From positions 1,048,250 through 1,112,249 of the forward strand of contig VYZB01000120.1 in assembly GCA_013397455.1 (NCBI GenBank): 64,000 bases of DNA. The letters are read 5' to 3'. The notes below the pieces were generated by a model. The model had not been told where the DNA came from and searched no databases. It was given only the letters and a program-made list of their open reading frames with translations. Source of the DNA: Crotophaga sulcirostris (taxonomy: Eukaryota > Chordata > Aves > Cuculiformes > Crotophagidae). Positions 51,701-61,709 of the stretch are shown here, in pieces. Within the stretch, counting starts at the first letter, position 1. Every line of letters begins with the position of its first letter. The position numbers and the translations under genes are program-made.

Positions 51701-52332
51701 ATCTTTAGGTCAGTCAATTACTGCACTTATCAGGCGACGTGACTGAAAACAGCACCAGTTAAGACTTTCGATCCAGAAAAAATCCAGTAGCAGAGATATT
51801 TGGGACCACACCACCACGCAGCTGGCCAGAAGGAAGCGCGTGTCATGCCCCTCTCACAGGGTGGCAGAGCAGCAGCCTCTGAAACCATGGTGGTCTGATT
51901 AGCCCAGCTTATCTGGAAACATCCTCCATGGTGCCTTCTTAAGGCAGAGCAACTATTCAGAGTGCTCTGGTTGTGCAGCTCCTGCCCAACACCTTGAAGA
52001 GAAGGATGGCAGCCCATCCTTCCTTTGCGATGGACATCATCAATCTGAAGGTTGTTTTTTTAAGGAAACTACAGGTTTAGGAGCAATTAAATGATCAGCT
52101 GTGGGTTTCTAAACACACTAAGTCCCAGCTGTGGTCTGCAGGGAAGCTTTGCTAAAGAAGGTGAATCTAGCAGCTGCTGCAATGTTAATCCAGCTTCCTC
52201 AGTGCCCAAGCATCACTGCTTAGAGTGTGCTGCTCATCACACAGCAAAGGTACAATGTGGCAGACACTGTTACGTGAGCAATTCCTTACAGGGAGACTTG
52301 TAGAATAGCAAACTTCCATTTTTCTTGAACTT

Positions 52333-52350
52333 TTATTATTATTATTATTA
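52333..52350. repeat. (TTA)6 microsatellite
   Basis: Six perfect TTA units in intergenic sequence. Confidence 0.9.
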
Positions 52351-54251
52351 CCATCAGGCCCAGAGGAATCACCTTGCACTTACAGGTTTCCAGACAAATT
52401 TAGGTATGAAATGGTAGCTGAAACTTTTTTCATTGGAAAAGATAAGGAAACATGAATTGGGCTTCAATTATTTTCTATCTTCTTTCCTTGATTTTTAGTT
52501 TGGGTTTTTTTTGTTTGTTTGCTTGCTTGCTTTTTTTAAGCTTTAGACAAACATGCCAAAACTTGAAAAAAGTGAAAAATTTGATTGACAAGGCAGTATC
52601 AAAAAACTTTTAAAAAAATGTGACCTTCACAATTTCTTGGAAAACTTTGCCATTTATAAACAGGCAAACTAGGTTTGTCCTTTTCATGATACATAGGGCT
52701 CTGTACATTTCTTAGTCAGAACATGTCCCTAGAGTAGGGGATAAGTGGCTTCTGCCATGAACTATTGATTCGAGAACACAGAGTGGCTGCTATGTGCAAA
52801 GACAAAAAAGATTAAAAAAAAGGAAAAAAAGGGAAAAATATTTTCGTACATGAAACAAATTGTTTTCCAAGTAGAAAAAAGCTGAATGTGGGAACAGGAT
52901 GCTCACCCAGTGGCAGGGGTGACTTGCCTAGGGTGAGGAGCTGTGTACCCTGATGAGCAGTAAATCTTCCCTGTCACTATCCTTCCATATGGACAAACAT
53001 GACATTTTTACCAATGTATGTTTCCAGATAAACCAAAGATCTCTGAAAATGGAGCTGCCTTCTCCTGATGGAGAGAAAACAATATTACTCTTCAAATTTC
53101 TTGTAACAGTGAAAGTGTCCCAGAAAATGAGCATTTATCTTTAGACCTGAAGCAGAGACCAGAGCCTCCTCTCCGCTATCTTCTCATACACCTTTTCTCC
53201 AGGTGGATATTGTCTTCCTGGATTAAGGATGTCCACCTGACAGGTTAACTCTCACTTCAAATACAGAAATTAGGGATTATCTGAGTAAACAATTATCAAG
53301 ATGTCACATAGAGCATTCCTCTGTTGAGAAGGGGATCCAGGAAACAACACACTGTAAATACACACCCACACTTCATGGTCTCTGACTGTTTGAGTAAGCA
53401 CATTCCCAGAAATAACGACAAATACCACCTTCATCAAGAAAGGGTGCTTGAGTTCACTAAATAAAGAGGTGCCAACCTAGTTCTCAAAAGCCTTGAATTT
53501 TCACAGCCGCTTTTTCCTCTGAAAAATTAGAAAGAAGTAGCAAAGTTTTTTATTACCTCCATCTTAAAACACAAAGCCAAATATGAAATCAAAACTGCAG
53601 CTGACTCACTTTTAAGGCTTGCCTTCCCCCCTAAAAATTTACAATAGAGTCAGACAGAAAAAAAATTAAAGTTTAGCTAAAAAGCAGTTAAAGAAACAAA
53701 CAGCTTTAGAAGAAATCCTATCCTGTAACAGCAGCACCAGATACATCTCTTGAGGCTTCAAGGAGAATCTGAGAAGCGCATTACTGCATATTGCATTGAG
53801 AGTCCTCTTCTGTTCACTTTCTATCAATAGGACACTTACACGTCATCCACTTGGTTTTTCAGATTCCCATCTTCTTTGGATTAATCAATTACTTGTGTTC
53901 CTGTAATTAAAATCACACACAGCAAACACTGTAAAGGTTAGCCTATTATTGCCTTACTTAAAGGGAGCAAGACTTGAAAGCAAAATTATAGTAACACTTT
54001 TGGAAAGCTTTTCTTGCGTCAACGCATTGGTCACAAACCATTAGGCAGGTTATGATGTTCATGCGTTCAGACCAGCTTTCCACCACTGGTGTTCATGAAG
54101 TCTGCCTCTGAACCTGATCCTAGGGGACTTCGCTGTCAGCAAAGCTGATTTCTATTTCTTGAACAAGGATACATTAAGATCTACAGTTAGAAATCCTCAC
54201 TGCTGAAGTCTCATCCTACTCTTCCCCACTCTGGTTCTCAGCTCCTACCCA

Positions 54252-54299
54252 GTGTGTACACACACACATATAGATATTCACACATATATATATATATGC
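54252..54299. repeat. Compound (GT)/(CA)/(TA) microsatellite
   Basis: GTGTGTACACACACACAC is followed by a short spacer and CACATATATATATATATG. The alternating purine-pyrimidine pattern is typical of a hypervariable compound microsatellite. Confidence 0.85.
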
Positions 54300-54980
54300 A
54301 CAAGGACTGTGCCTTGCCCCCAGCAGTTACTATATCAGCTACAAAGGGCTGAAAGCATATCCAGTGGCAGCTGAAATGTTTGCATGCAGACTTCTATCCC
54401 TCTTTGAACTAGGTAAACCGTTTGTTTCAGAGGCTTATAACTGGGCCAAGTTTAGACCTGTGTCCTGAGACAGTTTTTTTTTTTAGGGCCATTTCTCAAT
54501 GGTTCAAACCAGAAAGGTGCCAAGTCTTAACAGAATGTTTTGAAGAATTTAGCATATGTTGAATGATGTGTTTTCCTTTGTTTTATCCTTAGAAACAGCT
54601 GAACCATTAAAAAAAAACCAACCACCACCCCCAAATTTGGGACACATAGATCACCCTGAGAAAACTGGAGATCTACTACATAGTTTGGAAAGCAATAAAC
54701 CCTCCAGTCATTCTTGTCTTATATTGGAAAGTGCCAGATGACCTTTATTCAGGTTAATTATCTATTCTATCTGCAAGAACAGAGAGTGAGTAGTACAAAA
54801 AAAACAATGTAATAACCAAAAAGGCTGTAATCTGGAGTATATTCTCAGCTGTAGGATGAAAGCGTGTTTGTTTTCCTAAACTACGCTGCAAAGGTAAGGT
54901 GCCACATCTCAAGTATGTGCAGATGACATCTGTGGATAACATCTTTCGCTTATTAAATTGTACAAGGATTCCGAACCAAA

Positions 54981-55041
54981 TTAGGTTGGACTGGATGATC
55001 TCGGAGGTCCTTTCCAACCTTGTAATACTGTGATACTGTGA
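54981..55041 (+). mobile_element. Very short CR1 LINE 3' end, sense orientation
   Basis: Only the last 60 bases of a CR1 remain: AGGTTGGACTGGATGATCTC, AGGTCCTTTCCAACC and a tail of ACTGTGAT-type units (TAATACTGTGATACTGTGA). The tail variant differs from the ATTCTATGA tails elsewhere, so it is from a different CR1 subfamily. It is severely 5' truncated. Confidence 0.88.
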
Positions 55042-57679
55042 ACGAAGAAAAAAACCCTAAGTATTCAGAATATTTCCTTTCAGCATCTCAAGAAGCATCT
55101 TTATACTTCTTTCAACTAAAGGAAACGTCTTGTAGAAGGCTACTCTTAAGATCCAGTTGTCTGATTTACCTAACTTTGGCTAATAAGCCTTTTAGTGTAG
55201 GAATACTCTTAATCTTGGTCTGCGATAAAATGCTGTATTTCTCCCACTCAACAGAACACTCTCAGTCTACCCACGTATGTTTCTTGAACAATCTTTCAGT
55301 TTTATATTTTCACCTCTTTACCCAGACACATCCCCATCCCCCACCAATCCTGCCAGCTAACCACTTCACTTTCCCATTCTTCAGCAAGATTCTTACGTGG
55401 CTGCCTGACCTTGCAAACACTCCTAAGAGCAGCAGATAGGCAAGTTATCCAGTTGCCTGCGTACATGGCCACTGCACTATGAAAAATATGAAATAAATTC
55501 TCAATGCTCCCAAAACTATTTCACATTCAAGTCAAACCAATATGTGTGAACTTTCAAGTAGGCAGAAAAGCAGTTCCAGCAGAGTGGGATGAAGACTTGC
55601 TGTTAGCAATTCCACTATCACATGGTGCCTGGTTCACAGCAACATTGCTTTTCCTTCTACTCACTTGCAATCCAGCCTGTAAATGCAACCCACTGTCTGA
55701 ACGTTGGTGTGGGCTCAGAGAAAGAGCTACAGTAATGCCAATTCCTGCTTCCAAGCTGGGGTGGTCTTGCTAGGCAAAGAGGCACAAAATCTAGTAAAGC
55801 TTGCACAGACACAACTGTGAACACAGTTAGGTAGCCCAACCATTGAGATAGTGCTTTTATGGCTACTTTTAAAGTAAAGGTGCCATTCGAAAATATTGCA
55901 AGACCACATGATGAGTATAATTACAGAAGCTGAAGCAAAAAAATAAATTTCAAATGTTACATTAACTTGATACTTTTTACCTCCAATGTGAGAAGGTAAG
56001 AAAAACATGTCAACCATCAGACAAACAAAGCCCAAATAAGTAACCACCAGAGAGAAAATCCAGATGTTAGTGGACCTCCCCATGAAGACAGATGGGAAAC
56101 TTGCAGCTCAAAGGGGCTGCAAATTCAGTGACTGCAACTCGCACAGATAAATACAAAAGTTCTTTCTACAGGTTTTATGGCAAAGTGGGAATTGCGTATA
56201 ATAAGATGACTGACTAGGCATCCAAATAGAGCCAGTGGAAACTGGAAGTTTCTGTTTAAGAGAATGATCAAGTTGGTGCCTGCGAAAGGAAGACACGATT
56301 ACATGCTGAGTACTCTCATGTGAGCCAGAACAATAAAAAGTTTTCAGCAATTTCAGATTGATTCTTTCTGCTCTTGGAAAAAGGATGCTGTGTCAATGGA
56401 GAAGAAAGCACAAGGCAGCAAGTAAAGAGCAAAGGAGAGAATGCTACTGCAGGTAACTTGGGACAGAAGATGTAGTCCAGTGACTCTCTGGTCAAGCAAC
56501 AAAAGAAGCAACCAAAGATTGGTGATCCAGTAAGACCTGATACCTATGGAGGATGGATAACAAGACATTTATTTCCAACCAAAATATGTCAAAGGTTTCT
56601 CAAAGTTAATAGGTTTCCTGCGGTAACTAAGAAAAAAAAAAAGGAAAAAAGGGCCTAGAGAGCATAGGAGTACAATATTCAAAATTTTCTAGTTATTTGC
56701 ATGTTGCACATTGGCATTTTTTTTTTTGACTGTTCAGAACAGCCCAATGAATTCCTCTTTTCCCGGTATAGGTGTCTTCTTGGGTGAAGCAAAAGAATAC
56801 TACTAAATTAATGAGACTGCACTAACCCACCAGCAAAAGTTCCCCTGGAACTGTTTTACAGAATGAGTGGACAAATCAAAACCAAAATCAGCAGTATGTG
56901 TCAGCCTTCTATATTATCCATAGAATTAGGAGCTTTTAAGATGTGCCAGCCGCAGGCTTTCTGTTCCTTAGGGCATGCATGACATGTAAACAAGAGACCA
57001 CCAAGCACCCATCACTACTGCAAACAGGGTATTTTAGTGATCCTGGCATGACTAAAACACAACTGCTGATCAGTGCCAATTAGCTAGAATAATCCTGTTA
57101 GCATTAGCTTGTCTGTTCATTTATAAATCTCTGCAACAATAATTGTATTTGAAGCTGTTTCTAACACTATCTCCTTTTGTACAGTGCTGAAAGCCTGCAA
57201 AACACTCATCAATTGAACAGCTGATATAACAAACAATCCCTTTTTAACCCTTTGCAACCTGAACTTTATAAAAATAGTTCTGAGTATTAACTATATCAAA
57301 CACTGACCAAGTTCATACATCATTTTACTATATTTTACAGTAAGCCTTATTCTTGCCATAGCAAGAGCCGTATCTTATCAAATTTTGAGTCTTACTGATT
57401 GTTGCCAATGTACGTCCCTCTAAGAAAAGGAGCAAACAAAAAAACCCTGTTATGGTTATCAAGCCTGTAACTTAAATCACAACATGCATACATCCATAAA
57501 AAAGTATATTTGTTTACTTATTGCTGCTTAATTTGTACCAGAAGAGCCTTTTTGGCAAGAAATACTTAGCTGAACTGAAAACAGTTGACAGTGTTGTTTG
57601 AAATTACTGGGTAGCCGTCATCAACTCTGGATGAACTTTTGATCAAATCAAAATGGACAACACTGAAGTGCAAGGGAGG
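55042..57679. other. Intergenic sequence immediately 3' of RAP2A
   Basis: No repeat beyond A/T runs. Frames such as 55038-55439 (plus, 133 codons) and 55727-56083 (minus, 118 codons) are AT-rich, without recognised domains. Part of this could still be transcribed as read-through beyond the RAP2A poly(A) site. Confidence 0.5.
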
Positions 57680-57693
57680 TTTCATTAAATAAA

Positions 57694-57699
57694 TTTATT
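57694..57699 (-). promoter_or_regulatory. RAP2A: Candidate distal poly(A) signal of RAP2A
   Basis: The minus strand reads AATAAA here. Expected cleavage is 10-30 bases further left, at about 57665-57685, and a TG/T-rich downstream element (CAGTGTTGTCC) follows at about 57650-57668. It is the last good signal before the transcript would run into ordinary intergenic sequence. Confidence 0.5.
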
Positions 57700-57749
57700 T
57701 GTTAAAATAATTTAACTCCAAATACAACTGCTGAGTTTGCATTGAGTTC

Positions 57750-57757
57750 TATGTACA
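57750..57757 (-). promoter_or_regulatory. Pumilio-type response element in RAP2A 3' UTR
   Basis: The minus strand reads TGTACATA, matching the PUM consensus UGUANAUA, about 50 bases before the distal poly(A) signal. One eight-base match in a 3.8-kb UTR can arise by chance, so this is only a candidate. Confidence 0.3.
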
Positions 57758-58301
57758 ATTCTTGTTTTATTTGAAACATCAAGGTTTAAACAACTGACAT
57801 TGTTACAAAACAAACTGTTGCCCCATTTTAAGTTGCCAGTTGTATTAGAGCTCAACAATTAACTGTGAAATACATTAATTCACCCCTAGGAAACTCCAAA
57901 TCAACAGCGTTAAGCCTGATTCCAGAACCCACTTCAGTCTTTCTTCAAACCCTGATCAAGAATTAACAGATGCACACAACAATGCAGATAAAAGCCTCCT
58001 GCAGTTGTCAAACATTTGCTTTTGTTGTGGAGTTTCACAATTAAAGCCTAACCAGTGCTTTGATGGCACACTGGTAAAAAAAATAAAAATAAAAACCAAA
58101 CATGCACAAAACCCCCCAACCAAATGGCTGACATCTTTAGGCAACATTCTATACAGGAAAGCAAATACCAGTAGTTTTCCCACAGAAAAGTAATGGCAAC
58201 TGTAGCACTGGGGTTAGGGAGAGGCAAGAACCAGAACAGAAAATGTTACCAAAATTTTTTGATGCTCTGAAGGGGTGGGCAGGGGAGATGGACACAACAG
58301 G

Positions 58302-58500
58302 AAAAAAAAAACAAACCAAAACAAAACCCAATGCAATAATGTTTACTCTTGATCTGACTCGGATTTGGTTGCTTTGACTATTTTTTTGTGTGTATTTTTA
58401 AGGGAAAGAGGAAACAGTTGCTCTCACTATCATAGCTTAAAAGAATAAAAGTTGCAACATTTAAAAAAAAAAAACAAAACCAAAAACAAACAACAAAACT
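58302..58500 (-). repeat. U-rich low-complexity tracts in the RAP2A 3' UTR
   Basis: On the plus strand these are A runs mixed with CAAA/CCAAA units, at about 58302-58330 and 58460-58500. In the minus-strand transcript they become U-rich stretches broken by G. Long U/GU-rich stretches are typical binding ground for ELAV-like proteins. Function here is inferred. Confidence 0.5.
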
Positions 58501-59235
58501 GGGGAAATGCTGCCTTTGTAGAAAAGTATAAAACTCTACAAGAACAGCCAAAGGAAAAGTGGGTCTTTGGAACAAATAATAATATTTTAAGGCATGTTAT
58601 AAGAAACTTTCAAATACTATATAATTGGTAATCCTACCAGGGTAGAAATCAAACAGTAACCCAAGATCAACAACTCCCACAGGGTGGCCACACAGCTGTT
58701 GTGTGGCTCACTCCCCTCCCTTTCTGCTACCCCTATAATTTGAAAAAATCTCTGTCAAGTGCAACTGTCATTGATTCAAGCTCCACTATCTTCACATTAG
58801 TGGAAATACAAATAGTGCATAACTACTTCCTCAGAACTATACAATGAAAAACAACACTTACGCTTCCCCCCCCACCACGTTGTGTTGTAGCTTATTTATG
58901 GCCTAAGTTTTTGAAAATGTAAGAGTGTAATGAAGAAACAAGACCCGGAGATAATTTCATTAATATTTTGTGTTAAAAATTTTACTGTGCAATTAAAAGC
59001 CCGCCTGTTTTATATTATGAACTTCATGTCAGGCAGTTCATGTTGTACTTCGTGCCATTTTCTTGGTCGATTAACTATCTGTGAGGTAAGATTTTAACAT
59101 CTTTGCAAATAACATTGCATAACATGCAATTCCAACTGAGTTTCAAATCTGGGTTGGTTTTTCTTTTTGAGTGCTTACGCAGTGGATCTTACACTGACAA
59201 GCTGAGCAGTACAACTTATCTAGTTTGGGAAATGG

Positions 59236-59241
59236 TTTATT
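59236..59241 (-). promoter_or_regulatory. RAP2A: Candidate internal (proximal) poly(A) signal of RAP2A
   Basis: This is a second minus-strand AATAAA about 2.2 kb after the stop codon. Use of it would give a shorter 3' UTR lacking the U-rich tracts and the Pumilio-type site. No expression evidence is available. Confidence 0.35.
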
Positions 59242-59874
59242 GTTTTATCAATTTTTTTAAACATTGAAATATCATTAATTCAACATCTCATGTCTTGCCG
59301 AAGCATGGTGGCTGACACAATAGGCGGGCAAGGGGGAAGAGAACATTCATACCATCTAGTTTAGGCATATAAGTTGTGTGACTTGGAGGACCAAAGTTAA
59401 AAGCCTAAGCTTGCTATATAGTCAATGGAAAGAGGTAGGTGCCTCTAGGAGGGCGATTCAGAGCACCCAAAATGGGCATTCAGATGCCAGAAATAAATGG
59501 TGTGCCTATCTCCTTAAGAGAGCAAAGTACAGTAACGAAAACTCTGCAAGGTAGATGGGAAACGGGCTACATACACGTTCTAGTAAGGCTTAATGTTTTG
59601 CGACATCTAATGCCCTTTGATACATTGGTTGTGGAAAGGTGTTGAAAGATTAAGGGCAGAGATGGCCAGTTCTCTTCCATTATTAGGATTTACTTTACTT
59701 ATCATCCACCAAACTGTAATTCAAAATGTTAAGGATGTTTATGTATGAAAATCTTGCAAAGCGTTTTGTACTCAAGTTTCCTTTGTGGCAGATGAGTGCA
59801 TATTTAGGAAGTTCTGCAGATGGAGGCAAAACTCTCAAACCTAACTCCAATTACAGCATTTCTAAGGGCCATAT

Positions 59875-59890
59875 ACACACACACACACAC
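59875..59890 (+). repeat. (AC)8 microsatellite inside the RAP2A 3' UTR
   Basis: There are eight AC units, preceded by ATAT and followed by scattered further CA pairs. In the RAP2A transcript this reads (GU)8, a type of tract bound by CELF/TDP-43-class proteins in other genes. Confidence 0.85.
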
Positions 59891-61471
59891 GCTCAACACA
59901 CGCACATCCCAGCACCCCAGTTTTCACTCATTTAAACACAAGGAACTACACTGTTACTGCACAAGATTGAAAAACTAATGAACGCATGGTGTTATTTAGA
60001 CCACAGGCTCAGTGACTCTGTATTTTTATGGCCAATTTTATCTATAAAATATCCAGCTCAAGACAGTCTCTCCAGCATTTAAAATCTAAACATTGTGATT
60101 GAAAACTTTTCTATACTTTGATTGTAAGACTTCAGAATAGGTATTTCTGTGCCATTAGTCATGCAAATGATAAATACTTCACTGCTATGAAACTAGCAAG
60201 TCAGAGCTCGAGCATCCTTTCAAAATAAAATATTGGCTCCCACCATTTAACACTCCAATAATTGGGGCAACCTTTGAATAGTGTGTCAGGCAATTGAAGA
60301 GCCATTCCCACACTCACCTAAGGAATTACAACCGTAACTATTTCACCTCTGAACTAAGTGATTTCACATGGTTATTCAATTTAAGTTTTCAACATTAAAG
60401 CTATCAAATAGCAAACTTGATTTTTCAAAGGTTAGTTAGGGATCACACCAGAGAACGTAGCCCTTAAAGGCAAGAAAAACTGTTGTCTTTAACAAACTTA
60501 AAAATGCAGGATGTTCATACTGTCCCACGAGGTTTCTGCAGAAGGGAACATATGGATGCAACATGGCTTAATTTTCCTTACAAGATGGTACTAGTTAATC
60601 TATTAAAGTGTTCCTTGTTAGTAAGGCTCAGCAATTTTTTTTTCATCACAGTTGCTTCCTCCTGGTTCAGTAAAGTGATAAATAAAGATGCTTCCTGCTT
60701 TGTAAACAGAGGGTTTGTTTGGCTTTTTGCAGACCAAAACCTGAAGTAATCCTCCATTTTTGAGCAGCAAAATGAAAGATTTAAAACATTCCAATGCCAG
60801 ACTGTTTCTTCACCTGTCGTTTGTTTTCAGATCTTGCCTCTCATTTCACACACTGATTCAATGTTTTCTTTTTCAAGATGTGGGATAAAGTGTAGAAATA
60901 ATAGCATCAATTTTGAAAAAAAGAAATCCAAACTATATAGGTCTCTGGTAGCCTCTTCCTCTAACACTGTCAGAAGTTCTGGTGAAATCAACATATTTGA
61001 CTGAACAAACTTGGCCACGAGTGATAGCGCACATCCTGAAGCACAGTAATTAGACATTGAAAGACTTGGCTCTCCTTTTGCGTTTATGCTAGTTGTGAAT
61101 GGTCTTCAGAGATACTCTCTCCACTGCTTTTGTTTCCCATTTGCAAAAGTTTTCCAGTTTCTTCGGAAATAGTTGCTGTTGTTGCTGTCTGACATGACAA
61201 CACAAGTACGCTTGACTGGAACAACCCTGTAGATCAACTGGCTATGCCATAAAATTGCAGGTGCTCAAATGGAAAAAACGGGCGAGGTGTGGTCATGTAA
61301 CCCAATTATATTCAGAGTCAGTGATTGACTTTCAATGCTCAGCTCTGAGTTGATGTTGCTACTTCACTACAGATGTATTTCAAGTGACCGACAAACCAGG
61401 AAGTGAAGTAGACAGTTTTACCACCTTACAAAATTTCTGCAAATGAAGTCCAGGTCAGGTCATTTTTAATG

Positions 61472-61709
61472 CTATTGTATATTACACGCAGAACAGCATG
61501 GATCATCTTTGTCTGGCTGTGCTGCATAGTTCATTTGTCTAACAATTTCTGCAAAGAGCTCATCCACCATTGTTTTACTTTTAGCAGAGGTCTCCATAAA
61601 GGGGCAGCCCCACTCTTCAGCTAAGGCTCTGCCTTCACTCAATGATACTTCTCTCTCACTTTCCAGGTCCACTTTATTACCAACCAGAATTACTGGCACC
61701 TTCTCATAC
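61472..61709 (-). CDS. RAP2A: RAP2A terminal coding exon (residues 106-183), Ras-family small GTPase
   Basis: This is the C-terminal 78 residues of Rap2A, a membrane-bound GTP/GDP switch of the Ras family whose known effectors include the kinases TNIK, MINK1 and MAP4K4. The sequence shows the guanine-specificity motif NKVD (family residues 116-119), the ETSAK motif (144-148) and the tail CCSACNIQ. The tail holds the prenylated CAAX cysteine (family residue 180) and the paired cysteines 176/177 that are palmitoylated in Rap2A. The CNIQ ending separates it from Rap2B (CVIL) and Rap2C (CVVQ). The exon opens right after a CTGTAG acceptor; its first base completes an Arg codon and the next codon is Tyr106. 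It closes with TAG at 61472-61474. The open frame runs on to 61777, but that part is intron. The P-loop, switch I and switch II are in exon 1, outside the window. The frame is intact. One residue differs from the human protein as I remember it: Leu at position 128 where human has Ser. Family assignment is near certain. Confidence 0.97.

Larger units (their letters stand above)
48776..54980. other. Intergenic sequence, no recognised gene
   Basis: Mostly AT-rich, with T runs, a (TTA)6 tract and a compound CA/TA microsatellite. Overlapping short frames at 51.0-51.7 kb lie in a small GC-rich pocket. No RNA gene or exon recognised. Confidence 0.6.
57680..61471 (-). other. RAP2A: RAP2A 3' untranslated region (proposed extent)
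   Basis: The stretch directly follows the RAP2A stop codon. It has no recognisable CR1 copy and no long frame, and it is AT-rich. It runs to a canonical AATAAA on the minus strand at 57694-57699 followed by GU-rich sequence. About 3.8 kb is the proposed length; Rap2 mRNAs are known for long 3' UTRs. Within it, read as mRNA, are a (GU)8 tract, two long U-rich tracts (59 to 58 kb side), a Pumilio-type UGUACAUA near the distal end and one internal AATAAA (59236-59241). The stop-proximal part is secure. The distal end is inferred from signals only and could stop at the internal site or extend further. Confidence 0.6.
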
